DNA from: Microbacterium sp. RU33B
Lineage (GTDB): Bacteria > Actinomycetota > Actinomycetes > Actinomycetales > Microbacteriaceae
Direction of reading: 5' to 3'
Length of the DNA: 64,000 nucleotides
Assembly: GCF_900155915.1 (NCBI RefSeq)
Contig: NZ_FTPO01000003.1
Location: 186,001 to 250,000, forward strand
The position numbers and the translations under genes are program-made. Shown here piece by piece: positions 32,284 to 42,828 of the stretch (position 1 is its first letter; every line of letters begins with the position of its first letter). The notes below the pieces were generated by a model. It was given only the letters and a program-made list of their open reading frames with translations. It was not told the origin of the DNA and did no database searches.

Positions 32284-33327
32284 TCAGTCGAGCACGTCGC
32301 CGAGGTCGTAGGCCGACACGGTCTCGAGCTGGTCGTACGTGCACGAGCGGGGATCGCGGTCGGGCCGCCACCGCTCGAACTGCACGGTGTGACGGAAGCG
32401 CCACCCCTCGAGCTGGTCGTAGCGCACCTCGAGCACCTTCTCCGGGCGGAGCCGCACGAACGACGAGTCGGACCGGGTCGGGGTGAACCGGGACTTCTCG
32501 CCCTGCTGAGTGAGGGCCTCGCCGTCGTCGTCGCGCTCGACGAGGGGTGCGAGCTCGTCGACGAGCTCGAGGCGACGGGCGTTGCTCCATGCCGCCACGC
32601 CGCCGACGTTCATGAGCTGCCCGTCGTCGGAGTACAGGCCCACCAGGAGCGAGCCGACGCCCTGGCCCGACTTGTGCACCCGGTAGCCGAGCGCGACGAC
32701 GTCGGCGGTGCGCGCGTGCTTGATCTTGAACATCGTGCGCTTGTTCGGCGCGTACGGCTGGGCGAGCGGCTTCGCGATCACGCCGTCGAGGCCTGCGCCC
32801 TCGAACTCCTCCAGCCAGCGCTCGGCCACGGCCTGCTCGTCGGTCGTGCGCGTGACGTGCAGCGGATGGGGGAGCGGGCCGAACAGCTCGACGAGCTGGG
32901 CGCGGCGAGCCGAGAACGGCTCGGCCTGCAGGTCGCGCTCGCCGCGGGCGAGGAGGTCGAAGGCGATGAACATCGCCGGCGTCTCCGCCGACAGCTTCGC
33001 CACGCGGGATGCCGCGGGATGGATGCGCTGCGTCAGGGCCTCCCAGTCGAGGCGCTGGCCGCCGGGACGCTCGGTGGGCACGACGATCTCCCCGTCGACG
33101 AGGCACGGCTCTGGCAGGAGTCGCGCGAAGGCCTCGACGAGCTCGGGGAAGTACCGCGTCAGCGGCTTGGCGCCGCGACTGCCGATCTCGACGGTCTCGC
33201 CGTCCCAGGAGACCAGCGCGCGGAAGCCATCCCACTTCGGCTCGTACGAGAACGGCCCGGCCGCGGCGTCCTGCGCCGGCACGGACGGGACGGACTTCGC
33301 CAGCATCGGCGCGGGGATCTCGTACAT
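32284..33327 (-). CDS. ATP-dependent DNA ligase, LigC type
   Basis: The 347-residue protein has an adenylation domain with motif I E-P-K-W-D-G (nucleophile Lys31), motif III/IIIa around F-D-L-L-A-R-G and motif IV D-G-V-I-A-K-P, and an OB domain with motif V F-K-I-K-H-A-R. There is no zinc finger or fused polymerase/nuclease, so it is LigC-like and not full-length LigD. Such ligases seal nicks in end joining or, with PrimC, in base-excision gap repair. The primase-polymerase at 28467 is the obvious partner, but the two are on opposite strands and separated by two transporter genes. Confidence 0.9.
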   Translation of the reverse strand: MYEIPAPMLAKSVPSVPAQDAAAGPFSYEPKWDGFRALVSWDGETVEIGSRGAKPLTRYFPELVEAFARLLPEPCLVDGEIVVPTERPGGQRLDWEALTQRIHPAASRVAKLSAETPAMFIAFDLLARGERDLQAEPFSARRAQLVELFGPLPHPLHVTRTTDEQAVAERWLEEFEGAGLDGVIAKPLAQPYAPNKRTMFKIKHARTADVVALGYRVHKSGQGVGSLLVGLYSDDGQLMNVGGVAAWSNARRLELVDELAPLVERDDDGEALTQQGEKSRFTPTRSDSSFVRLRPEKVLEVRYDQLEGWRFRHTVQFERWRPDRDPRSCTYDQLETVSAYDLGDVLD

Positions 33328-33407
33328 GCGTCCATCCTGCCGCGCACCATCGACATACGGGAGGGCGTGGTCTCTCGGCCCGCCGGTCGAGAACCGGAGG
33401 AGAAGCG

Positions 33408-33494
33408 GTGGTGTCGAGGACGATGGCGACCTTCTCCCCGCGTGTCGTCCTCCACCTTCGACCGGATCTGCCGGATGCCGACGCCTCCTGGTAG
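33408..33494 (+). CDS. Possible 28-residue ORF ahead of the VOC gene
   Basis: GGAGGA stands six bases before a GTG that opens 28 codons (M-V-S-R-T-M-A-T-F-S-P-R, ending D-A-S-W). The stop codon is nine bases ahead of the VOC gene start, the spacing of a translational coupler. The peptide is basic in its first half and acidic near the end. There is no family match. Against it, TAGGCA near the stop could be a promoter element of the VOC gene. Confidence 0.3.
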   Translation: MVSRTMATFSPRVVLHLRPDLPDADASW

Positions 33495-33503
33495 GCAGGG
33501 GAC

Positions 33504-33914
33504 ATGACCGTGACGAGCTTCTACCCCGTGCTCATGTCGGACGACGTCGCGGCGGCGGCGTTCTTCTACCGAGAAGTGGTCGGCTTCGAGCCCGTGTTCG
33601 AGAGCGACTGGTACGTCAGCCTGCGCCTGGGCGCATTCGAACTGGCGATCCTCGCCTCCGACCACGAGACGATCCCCGACGGCTACCGGCGCCCGATCCA
33701 GGGCGGCATGCTGCTCAACCTCGAGGTCGACGACGTCGACGCGGTGCACGAGCGACTCGCGGCGGACGAGCGCGTCCGCATCGTGCAGGCGCTGCGCGAC
33801 GAGGAGTTCGGGCAGCGCCACTTCATCGCGGCCGCCCCCGGCGGCGTGCTGCTCGACGTCATCCAGCCGATCGAGCCGTCGGCGGAGTTCCTCGCCGCCT
33901 ACGCGAGCGACTGA
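33504..33914 (+). CDS. VOC family protein (glyoxalase/bleomycin resistance fold)
   Basis: The 136-residue protein shows the vicinal-oxygen-chelate pattern: an opening F-Y-P-V-L-M-S-D-D-V-A-A-A-A-F-F-Y-R-E, a second strand W-Y-V-S-L-R-L-G-A-F-E-L-A-I-L, then L-N-L-E-V-D-D-V-D-A-V and a final A-P-G-G-V-L-L-D-V-I. Such proteins are dimeric metal enzymes or drug-binding proteins; no metal ligand set is clear here. Its last 16 bases overlap the end of the convergent membrane-protein gene. Substrate unknown. Confidence 0.82.
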   Translation: MTVTSFYPVLMSDDVAAAAFFYREVVGFEPVFESDWYVSLRLGAFELAILASDHETIPDGYRRPIQGGMLLNLEVDDVDAVHERLAADERVRIVQALRDEEFGQRHFIAAAPGGVLLDVIQPIEPSAEFLAAYASD

Positions 33915-34447
33915 GCCGGCGCGGACTCGCGCAGGGTCGGCGCGGGCGTCGCTCGGAGGGTGAGCCGGAGTCGGGGAATCCGCACGCCCGTGCGCTCGGT
34001 CACGCGGAAGCACACGGCCGAGATCACGTAGAAGAGCACGTCGGCGACGACCTTGCCGGCCAGCAGTCCCCACACTGCGTCGCCGATCAGCACGACGCCG
34101 GCCATCATGAGCGCGGGGCGCAGGAAGAACGTGTCGAGGATCTCGGCGACGCCGAACTCCGCCACCAGGAGCGGCAGCGTCCGCACGGCCGCGCGCCGCC
34201 ACCAGTTCGGCTCGCCCGACAACAGCCGCAGCTGCTCGTGCATGACCTGCGTGACGAGCACGCCGTAGAAACCCACGGTCGCGCCTCCGATGGCGGCCGC
34301 CGCGAGAAGCGGAGGGGAGTCGGTGGCGGATGCCGCGGCGATGCTCGCGAGGAGCATCGTGACGAGGCAGGCGATCTCCGCGGGCGCGTAGCGCCGGATC
34401 CAGAACCACGCCGAGCGGCCGAGCCTGCGTGTGGTGCCTGCGTCCAT
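33899..34447 (-). CDS. Uncharacterised four-helix membrane protein
   Basis: The 182-residue protein has about five hydrophobic stretches: I-A-C-L-V-T-M-L-L-A-S, L-L-A-A-A-A-I-G-G-A-T-V-G-F-Y, a paired segment R-P-A-L-M-M-A-G-V-V-L-I-G, L-A-G-K-V-V-A-D-V-L-F-Y-V, and a basic Pro/Arg tail. The tail overlaps the convergent VOC gene by 16 bases, so its last residues may be under loose constraint. Family not recognised. Confidence 0.68.
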   Translation of the reverse strand: MDAGTTRRLGRSAWFWIRRYAPAEIACLVTMLLASIAAASATDSPPLLAAAAIGGATVGFYGVLVTQVMHEQLRLLSGEPNWWRRAAVRTLPLLVAEFGVAEILDTFFLRPALMMAGVVLIGDAVWGLLAGKVVADVLFYVISAVCFRVTERTGVRIPRLRLTLRATPAPTLRESAPAQSLA

Positions 34448-34513
34448 GCGGGCCTCCCGTCCTCCGTCAGAGAGGAGGGAGGACGCCCGGAGATACGTCG
34501 GGCGCCGCCGGGG

Positions 34514-35779
34514 TCAGACGAACGCGCTCATCCCGGTGATGTCGCGGCCGATGAGGAGGGCCTGCACGCTCTCGGTGCCCTCGTACGTGTGGATCGCCTC
34601 GATGTCGGCCATGTGCTGCATGACCCCGTTCTCGAGCAGGATGCCGTTGCCGCCGAGCATGTCTCGGGCGGTCGACGCGATCCGGCGTGCGGCGCGGGTG
34701 TTGTGGTACTTCGCGAGCGATGCCTGGGTGGGACGCAGCTGCTCCGCCGTCTCGAGGTCGGCCATCCAGCGGCAGTAGAGCTGCATCGCGGTGAGGTCTT
34801 CGAGCATGTTCGCCAGCCGCTCCTGCACCATCTGGAACTTCGCGAGCGGGCGTCCGAACTGCACGCGCTGCTGCGCGTACGACAGGGCGGCCTCGTAGCA
34901 GGCGGTCGCGTGCCCGAGCGCCGACCACGCGACGCCCGAACGGGTCGCGTAGAGCACGGTCGAGGCATCCCGGAAGGTGTGGGTGCCGGGCAGCACGGCG
35001 TCCAGAGGCACCCGCACGTCGTCGAGCGCGATGTGCGCCTGGTGGATGCCGCGGAGCGACCCCTTGCCGCGGATGGGCGTGCCGGTGTACCCGGGGCGGT
35101 CCTGCTCGACGAGGAAGCAGCGCACGTCGCCGTGCTCCGGGCTGCCCTCGTCGTCGACGCGCGCCCACACGAACGTGACGCCGCCGGAGGCCCCGTTGCC
35201 GATCCACTTCTTCGTGCCGCGGATGACCCACTCGCCACCCTCCGACCCCGAGAGGGTCGACGGGTCGCGGCGGGCGCTCGTCTCGAGCGACACGGAGTCC
35301 GAGCCGTGGTCGGGCTCGGTGAGCGCGAACGAGCCGAAGACCTGCCCGCGGGCGATCGGCACGAGCCACCGCGCCTGCTGCTCGGGGCTGCCGAACAGCG
35401 CCAGCGTGCGCAGGGCCAGGCCGCCCTGCACGGCCAGCACGGTGCCGAGCGAGCCGTCGCCGCGCGAGATCTCCATGTTCACCAGTCCCGCCGCCAGCGG
35501 CGAGAGACGCGTGAGGTCGGGGTGCACGATGCCGTCGGAGACGAGGTCGCGCTCACCCAGGAGTCGGGCGATGTCGAGCGGGTACTCGCCGGCGTCCCAG
35601 GCGTCGATCATCCGGTCCTGCACTTCGTCGACGAAGGCCTGCGCCCGCTCCCAGTGCGCCCGGTCGGCGGCGGGGATGTCGGAGAAGACCTCGTAGTAGT
35701 CGGTGCCGAGGCGCGCCTTCACGTCGTAGGAGGCCACGGTCTCGCCGGGCAGGGGTGCGGGCACGGATGTCTCGGGCAT
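34514..35779 (-). CDS. Acyl-CoA dehydrogenase, glutaryl-CoA dehydrogenase-like
   Basis: The 421-residue flavoenzyme has the three-domain acyl-CoA dehydrogenase fold: an alpha N-domain, the FAD signature [11 protein letters not shown], a substrate segment W-I-G-N-G, and the C-terminal helices with catalytic Glu in H-T-Y-E-G-T-E-S. The sequence is closest to the GcdH-like clade. It would oxidise an acyl-CoA, passing electrons to ETF. A divergent TetR regulator begins 65 bases away past an inverted repeat, the classical arrangement for fatty-acid or amino-acid catabolism control. Substrate chain length is not determinable; the lysine/tryptophan pathway is one possibility. Confidence 0.87.
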   Translation of the reverse strand: MPETSVPAPLPGETVASYDVKARLGTDYYEVFSDIPAADRAHWERAQAFVDEVQDRMIDAWDAGEYPLDIARLLGERDLVSDGIVHPDLTRLSPLAAGLVNMEISRGDGSLGTVLAVQGGLALRTLALFGSPEQQARWLVPIARGQVFGSFALTEPDHGSDSVSLETSARRDPSTLSGSEGGEWVIRGTKKWIGNGASGGVTFVWARVDDEGSPEHGDVRCFLVEQDRPGYTGTPIRGKGSLRGIHQAHIALDDVRVPLDAVLPGTHTFRDASTVLYATRSGVAWSALGHATACYEAALSYAQQRVQFGRPLAKFQMVQERLANMLEDLTAMQLYCRWMADLETAEQLRPTQASLAKYHNTRAARRIASTARDMLGGNGILLENGVMQHMADIEAIHTYEGTESVQALLIGRDITGMSAFV

Positions 35780-35800
35780 GGATACACGCTACGCCGCGAC

Positions 35801-35829
35801 ACTGAGTTTCACCAATGGAGGTACTCAGT
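35801..35829. promoter_or_regulatory. Inverted repeat upstream of acyl-CoA dehydrogenase
   Basis: ACTGAGT (35801-35807) and ACTCAGT (35823-35829) form a perfect 7-base inverted repeat with a 15-base spacer. It sits between the dehydrogenase start and the end of the tetR gene and is the likely TetR operator. Each half-site is followed by TTCA or TTTC, so a direct-repeat reading (ACTGAGTTTCA, ACTCAGTTTCA) is also possible. Confidence 0.5.
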
Positions 35830-35843
35830 TTCAGAGCGATCAC

Positions 35844-36515
35844 TCAGCCGAGCTCGGCCTCCAGGCGGCGTGCGACCTCGGCGATCGGCATCCGTCGCGG
35901 GAACACCGCGACCGCCAGGTCATCGGGAGCGGCGTCGGACCCGTCGGGATGCACGCCGAACCGGCGCATGGCGCCGTCGAGTGCGGTGCGCAGCTCCGAG
36001 ACGGGCACCTTGCGCGGCCCCCGCAGCAGACGGCGCAGCACGTGGTTGTGCACCGCGGTCACGAGCGCGGAGAACCCCACGGCGTCGAGCGGATCGAGCC
36101 CCGGGAGCGCTTGGCGCAGGTATTCGTCGAAGAGGCGCTCGTAGCGGAAGACCGTGACGATCTCGCGATCGCGCAGCGCCGGGACATCGCGAACGACGAG
36201 ATAGCGGCGGCGGGCGAGCTCGGCATCCTTCGTGAAGTGCGTGAAGACCCGGACGGATGCCTCGCACACCGCCACCCACGGGTTCGCGTGCGTCTTGCCG
36301 AGATACGAGCGCAGCTGGTCGAGCAGCAGCTCGTGATCGGCGAAGACGACATCCTCCTTGCCGCCGAACTGGCGGAAGAACGTGGAGCGCGAGACGCCGG
36401 CGGCCTGGGCGATCTGCTCGACCGAGGTCTGGTCGAAGCCGTGCTCCGCGAAGAGATCGATCGCGGCGGCCACGACGGCGCTGCGCGCGGCCGAGGCGGA
36501 GGGTGCATCGCTCAT
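35844..36515 (-). CDS. TetR family transcriptional regulator
   Basis: The 223-residue protein has a TetR N-terminal HTH ([20 protein letters not shown] through [13 protein letters not shown]) and an all-helical C-terminal ligand domain. It is encoded just upstream of the acyl-CoA dehydrogenase on the same strand (65-base gap), so it probably controls that gene through the inverted repeat at 35801. Its own start region faces sucC across a 180-base spacer with a second inverted repeat. Ligand is likely an acyl-CoA, by context only. Confidence 0.88.
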   Translation of the reverse strand: MSDAPSASAARSAVVAAAIDLFAEHGFDQTSVEQIAQAAGVSRSTFFRQFGGKEDVVFADHELLLDQLRSYLGKTHANPWVAVCEASVRVFTHFTKDAELARRRYLVVRDVPALRDREIVTVFRYERLFDEYLRQALPGLDPLDAVGFSALVTAVHNHVLRRLLRGPRKVPVSELRTALDGAMRRFGVHPDGSDAAPDDLAVAVFPRRMPIAEVARRLEAELG

Positions 36516-36560
36516 GGCCGAGAGCCTAGTCGCGCGCGCGTGCTCGTCCACGGCTTCCGT

Positions 36561-36610
36561 GAGCGGTCGCACGGACCCGGTCATGACCGCTCAGGTACCG
36601 GTAGTAGGCT
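36561..36610 (+). promoter_or_regulatory. sucC promoter region with inverted repeat
   Basis: GAGCGGTC (36561-36568) and GACCGCTC (36585-36592) form a perfect 8-base inverted repeat with a 16-base spacer. TAGGCT (36605-36610) is a plausible -10 box, so the repeat covers the -35 region and could block RNA polymerase. The leader to the sucC GTG is about 80 bases long. Which protein binds is unknown; the divergent TetR regulator is one candidate. Confidence 0.5.
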
Positions 36611-36698
36611 GGACGACGGTCGAAATTCTCTCGACGTCAAGACATCGGGTATCCCGAGTCGTCCCCGCCCACCCGTCGCACCAGCGAAGGAATGCAAC

Positions 36699-38776
<2,078 letters not shown>

Positions 38777-38788
38777 CCGAGGCTCGAG

Positions 38789-38820
38789 AAGGGGGCGGAT
38801 GCTGCGGCATCCGCCCCCTT
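38789..38820 (+). terminator. Terminator of sucCD
   Basis: AAGGGGGCGGATGC (38789-38802) pairs perfectly with GCATCCGCCCCCTT (38807-38820) around a four-base loop, starting 12 bases after the sucD stop. Confidence 0.85.
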
Positions 38821-38867
38821 CGTCGTTCCCGCCCGCGGACGCCGTGCACGCCCGGGGGAGCCCGGTG

Positions 38868-41666
38868 TCACGGCGCGAGCAGGTCCTCCACGGCGGTCTC
38901 GTAGGCAGGGGTGCGGTAGTACGCGCCGTGCGTGCCGACCTCGACCATGTAGCCGCTGAGATCGAGCTCTTCGGCGAAGCGGTCGACGGTGTTCGCCCGC
39001 CCATCGGAGAGATGTGTGCTCGTGCTCGCGGCGGGGAATCCGAGGTAGTCGGTGAGCCGCCACAGGCTCAGCCACTTCACGCCGCCGCCGGTGAGGAGCG
39101 TGCCGCGCAGCCGCCCCGTGCGCGGCGCCGGCGCGTCGGAGGAATGCCTCGGCGTCTGCGCGGCGAGATCCGCCGCCCACGGATCGGAGGCGAGTGCGCG
39201 CGGGGCCAGGCACGGCTCCGTTCCGAGCACCGCGGGACCGAGCAGCTCGGGCAGCATGCGTCCGAAGAACGCCCGCAGCTGCACGCCGAACGTCAGGAGG
39301 CGCACCCGGGGCAGCAGTCCGCGGGTCTGCGGACTGCTGGCGAGGAGGCCCATCGCCGACACGGCCAGCACGCCCCCCATGCTGTGCGCCGAGACGACGA
39401 TGCGGCGGCTCTCGTCTTCGCGGAGCCACGCGAACACCCGGCCGGCGATCTCCGGGACCGCGCGCTCGGCGTACGTGGGAGGGCCGAACGGATGCCCCGT
39501 CCGCGGCAGGTAGCACGCGATGTCCCACGCCGTGCCGAGCGGCCTCTGACCGCCGCCGACGGCGCCCGCGGCGAGCACACCCGTGATGAGGATGCCGATC
39601 CAGGCGAGCACCGGCATCGCGACGGCGAGGAAGACGGTGACCACTGCGGGATCGAGTCCGCTGGGAACCACGTCCCACAGCGGCTGCTGCGCGGCGTAGG
39701 CCCGCCAGACCCATACGAGCCCCGTGACGCCGGCGATCCCGACCATGATCGAGATCATCCCGGTGAGCGGCTCCACGATGTGCAGACGTGCGGCCGTGGC
39801 ACGCCCCGCTGCGATGCGCCGGTAGAGCCCGGTGCGAGAGACGGGAAGCACCCCGTCGTCGACGTCGACGATGCGCGCCTCGGGTGAGGCCGGCGCGTGC
39901 CACGTGAGGGCGCGTGCCGTCACATCGCGCCGGCGCGCCGCGGCCGCGAGGGCGAGCACGACGCCCACGAGGAGCCCGACGACGAACAGGCTGCCCAGCG
40001 CGACGTAGGCGCTTGGCACGGTGAGCGCGTGCAGCGTGCCGGCCGCAGGCTCGGCCGCGGTGCAGTCGACAGCGACTGCCTCGCCCGGCGAGAGCCCGTC
40101 GGCGGGGGCGTCGAGCGTGCACGTGACCTCCGTCGCCCAGGCGGTCTCGGCCGCGGCATCCGTCGTCGTCGTGTCACCCCGCACGAGCGCCGCCGCGCCC
40201 CGGGAGCCGTTGAGCCAGTCTCCCGCGGTCACCACGACGATGGCGCTCGTGGCGACGGCCACCACGAGGGACAGGGTCATGAACAGGGCAGGTCCGCAGC
40301 CGTTCCAGCCGACGTGCCGGCGTCCGCGGAACGGGCGCCAGAACATCCCGGAGAACGCGATCGCGGCGGCGGCGGTCACGACGACGAGCACCATCATCCC
40401 GCCGCCGTAGAGACGCTCGGGAGGACGCGCACCGACGTCGCCGAGGAACACCAGCAGCCACAGCAGCACGGCGAACGTGAGGACGGCGGCCACGAGGAGT
40501 GCGGCGGTCGCGATGGCGTGCCAGTTCGCGCGGTCGCGCTCGTGCGGCTCGATCGCCATGGTCGGGATGACGCACGCGAGCACCACGCTCGCCGCCAGGA
40601 GACATCCCGCGATGATCGCCACCGCGACGAGCCGCTGGTAGCCGGCGTCCGCCGCGCCGTCGCCGACGCAGGTCTCCCAGCCGCCGATCCCCGTGCACTC
40701 GGTGTACCAGCGCATCGCGCCGTTGAGCGCCGTCACCGCCGTGGTGAGCAGGATGGCGGCCGCCAGATGAACGCGCGCGAGGTCGCCGACGATCCGGTTC
40801 GCCCAGAAGCCGGGGTGCGCGAGGACGGCGGTCGGGGCATCCGGGGGCGGGAGCTCCCCGCCGATGCGGGCACCCCGCCGCCAGAGGCCGCGCCCGCTCG
40901 GAGCATCGTCCGCTCCGGCGCCGGATGCCTCCTCCGAGTGCCACTCCATGCCGGGCAGCACGTCGTACCGCACCCCGGCGATCGCCGACAGCAGCCACAG
41001 CCCCACGACGGCCAGGACGGGCGCGAGCGCGAACAGCGCGAACCGCTGTCCCGTGGTCCACGCGCCCAGCGGCTCCAGGATGCCCGCGACGGGGGTGCAG
41101 AGGGTCGCTTCAGCGCCGCACTGCGCGGCGAGCACATCGAGAGCCACGGTGATCGCCGTGGCGGTGAACAGCAGCGTGAGGAGCATGCCGAACAGTCGTC
41201 CCGCGCCGGCGGTGATCGCGGCCCAGACGCGGGTGCGGAGCGCGTCGGACGGAGAGCTCAGCCGCCGTGACCACTGCACCGCATTGCCGATGCTGAACGG
41301 CAGGATGAGCGCGTACAGCACGCGGGCCACCGTGGCGGCGACCACGCCGGCGGCGCCCGCCCTGCCGAGATCGGGCGTCGTGCGCACCATCCCGCCCCAC
41401 GAATAGGCCTCGCGGACGATTCCGGGCGGAACGTAGCCGCGCTGACCTTGCCGCAGCGCCGAGAGTGCTGCCGGGGTCGGCCTCCAGAAGCTCCCGAGCT
41501 TGTCGCCGGCGACGCGCTCGACGTCTTCCGGCCGCAGATCCAGCAGCGACGCGGCGGTCGTGTTGTCGACGCCGTGCACGCGCAGTTCGAGCACGCCGGA
41601 GGGCTTGGTCACACGGCCCTTCGGGTACTCCTTCTCGCCGACCTGCACCTTCAACGTGATGGCCAT
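38868..41666 (-). CDS. Large membrane protein with lipase-like C-terminal domain
   Basis: The 932-residue protein opens with a short beta-rich region ([12 protein letters not shown]) and then alternates about ten membrane helices with loops up to about residue 690. The last 230 residues look like an alpha/beta hydrolase: the nucleophile elbow is S-A-H-S-M-G-G, a candidate acid is in the Asp-rich segment before D-R-F-A-E-E-L-D, and a candidate His is in G-T-H-G-A-Y-Y. It may be a membrane lipase, acyltransferase or esterase acting at the cell surface. Extension to an ATG at 41705 is possible, but 41666 is chosen because its product begins M-A-I-T-L-K-V with a G-rich ribosome-binding site in front. 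Confidence 0.65.
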   Translation of the reverse strand: MAITLKVQVGEKEYPKGRVTKPSGVLELRVHGVDNTTAASLLDLRPEDVERVAGDKLGSFWRPTPAALSALRQGQRGYVPPGIVREAYSWGGMVRTTPDLGRAGAAGVVAATVARVLYALILPFSIGNAVQWSRRLSSPSDALRTRVWAAITAGAGRLFGMLLTLLFTATAITVALDVLAAQCGAEATLCTPVAGILEPLGAWTTGQRFALFALAPVLAVVGLWLLSAIAGVRYDVLPGMEWHSEEASGAGADDAPSGRGLWRRGARIGGELPPPDAPTAVLAHPGFWANRIVGDLARVHLAAAILLTTAVTALNGAMRWYTECTGIGGWETCVGDGAADAGYQRLVAVAIIAGCLLAASVVLACVIPTMAIEPHERDRANWHAIATAALLVAAVLTFAVLLWLLVFLGDVGARPPERLYGGGMMVLVVVTAAAAIAFSGMFWRPFRGRRHVGWNGCGPALFMTLSLVVAVATSAIVVVTAGDWLNGSRGAAALVRGDTTTTDAAAETAWATEVTCTLDAPADGLSPGEAVAVDCTAAEPAAGTLHALTVPSAYVALGSLFVVGLLVGVVLALAAAARRRDVTARALTWHAPASPEARIVDVDDGVLPVSRTGLYRRIAAGRATAARLHIVEPLTGMISIMVGIAGVTGLVWVWRAYAAQQPLWDVVPSGLDPAVVTVFLAVAMPVLAWIGILITGVLAAGAVGGGQRPLGTAWDIACYLPRTGHPFGPPTYAERAVPEIAGRVFAWLREDESRRIVVSAHSMGGVLAVSAMGLLASSPQTRGLLPRVRLLTFGVQLRAFFGRMLPELLGPAVLGTEPCLAPRALASDPWAADLAAQTPRHSSDAPAPRTGRLRGTLLTGGGVKWLSLWRLTDYLGFPAASTSTHLSDGRANTVDRFAEELDLSGYMVEVGTHGAYYRTPAYETAVEDLLAP

Positions 41667-41721
41667 CGCCCGACCCCCGGTAGCGCGGCTCCCCCCGAGC
41701 CACATGCTAGACCCGCGACGC

Positions 41722-41727
41722 TACGCT
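41722..41727 (+). promoter_or_regulatory. Leaderless-type -10 box for the deazaflavin reductase gene
   Basis: TACGCT ends six bases before the ATG at 41734, as expected for a leaderless message. Confidence 0.45.
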
Positions 41728-41733
41728 GGACAG

Positions 41734-42174
41734 ATGCCGCTGAATGGTGAGTACAAGCCGAGCACGTCCGAGTGGGCCCGCACGCAGGCCGAGCGCTTCG
41801 AGGAGACCAACGGCGCCGAAGCGAACACGCTGCGGGGCAAGCCCGTCATCGTGCTGACGACCGTCGGCGCGAAGAGCGGCGGCCTGCGCAAGACGGCGCT
41901 CATGCGCGTCGAGCACGACGGCAGCTACCTCGTCGTCGCGTCGAAGGGCGGCGCGCCCGACGAGCCCCGGTGGGCCGAGAACATGCGTCGTCACCCGCAC
42001 GTCGAGCTCGCCGACGTCGGCTTCCGGGGCGATTTCACCGCCCGCGAACTCGCCGGAGACGAGCGCACGACCTGGTGGGAGCGCGCGCTCGCGGTCTGGC
42101 CCGACTACGCCGAATACCAGAAGAAGACCGACCGTCAGATCGCGGTGTTCGTGCTCGAGCCGCTCACGGACTGA
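41734..42174 (+). CDS. Ddn-family F420-dependent nitroreductase/quinone reductase
   Basis: The 146-residue protein belongs to the deazaflavin-dependent nitroreductase (Ddn) family, with the pattern [13 protein letters not shown]-x-L-R-K-T and then [11 protein letters not shown]-x-x-P-x-W and [10 protein letters not shown]. These split-barrel enzymes use reduced F420 to reduce quinones, nitro compounds or unsaturated substrates. Its presence suggests the organism makes F420, although no F420 biosynthesis gene is in the window. It is monocistronic, ending in a hairpin six bases after its stop. Confidence 0.88.
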   Translation: MPLNGEYKPSTSEWARTQAERFEETNGAEANTLRGKPVIVLTTVGAKSGGLRKTALMRVEHDGSYLVVASKGGAPDEPRWAENMRRHPHVELADVGFRGDFTARELAGDERTTWWERALAVWPDYAEYQKKTDRQIAVFVLEPLTD

Positions 42175-42179
42175 CCGGC

Positions 42180-42206
42180 GACGGATGCCGGTGACCGGCA
42201 TCCGTC
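42180..42206 (+). terminator. Terminator after the Ddn-family gene
   Basis: GACGGATGCCGG and CCGGCATCCGTC form a perfect 12-pair stem around TGA, six bases beyond the stop codon. Confidence 0.75.
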
Positions 42207-42279
42207 CACACCCTCGCGCCGCACCGGGCGCCGCCTCTCCCGCGACGTAGAATCGTCCGGTCACCGAGAGGCGGGGCTC

Positions 42280-42828
42280 ATGACGGAACAGCGGCGCGCG
42301 CCCTTTCCGCGTCCCCCGTGGGACCGGGTGATCGCGTGGGTCGCGGCCGCCGGAGTGTTCGCCTTCCTGGTCGTCGTGGGGGTCACCGTCGTACCGTCGG
42401 CGCTCGCGGAGCGCGATGCGATGGTCGCCGACGGCGTGCGGGCGCACGCGATCGGAGGGGTGGAGATCGTCGTGCCGCAGGGATGGGTGGTGACGGGCGG
42501 CGGCGACGGGCTGGTCGTGCGCACCCCCGACGGCGGACTCTCGGTGCGCATCGATGCAGCAGACGGCGACGCGCGGACGGTGCTGCAGGAGAGGCTCACC
42601 GCGGATCTCGGCACCGTGCCCTCGGCGACCGTCGGACCCTTCCGCTCCGAGGCGCTCGCGTCCGGGCTCCAGGTCGTCCACGCCGATGTGGGGGAGCGCG
42701 ACCTCTACGCGGTCGTCGGCCGCGCCGGCGACGGCGCGGTGCTCCTCACGGCGACGACCGCCGACGGCCGCGCACTCCAGACGTATCGAGCCGCGCTCGG
42801 CCTCCTTCTGGACGGGGTGCGCGCATGA
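42280..42828 (+). CDS. Membrane-anchored extracytoplasmic protein
   Basis: The 182-residue protein has a basic N-terminus, one membrane helix (residues about 17-41, I-A-W-V-A-A-A-G-V-F-A-F-L-V-V) and an external domain of about 140 residues with E-I-V-V-P-Q-G-W-V-V, resembling the fold often called PsbP-like or photosystem-like in secreted actinobacterial proteins. A GAGAGGCGGGG ribosome-binding site precedes the ATG, and TAGAAT about 30 bases upstream may be the -10 box. Its stop overlaps the start of the polysaccharide deacetylase gene (ATGA). The pair probably acts together at the envelope. Function unknown. Confidence 0.72.
   Translation: MTEQRRAPFPRPPWDRVIAWVAAAGVFAFLVVVGVTVVPSALAERDAMVADGVRAHAIGGVEIVVPQGWVVTGGGDGLVVRTPDGGLSVRIDAADGDARTVLQERLTADLGTVPSATVGPFRSEALASGLQVVHADVGERDLYAVVGRAGDGAVLLTATTADGRALQTYRAALGLLLDGVRA

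Noticed and set aside
33899-33914. Frameshift suspected because the VOC and membrane-protein genes overlap
   Set aside because: The genes are convergent and both frames end cleanly; a 16-base tail overlap is normal in dense genomes.
32708-36157. 1149-codon open frame across the ligase, VOC and dehydrogenase genes
   Set aside because: It crosses genes on both strands and intergenic operators and has no domain.
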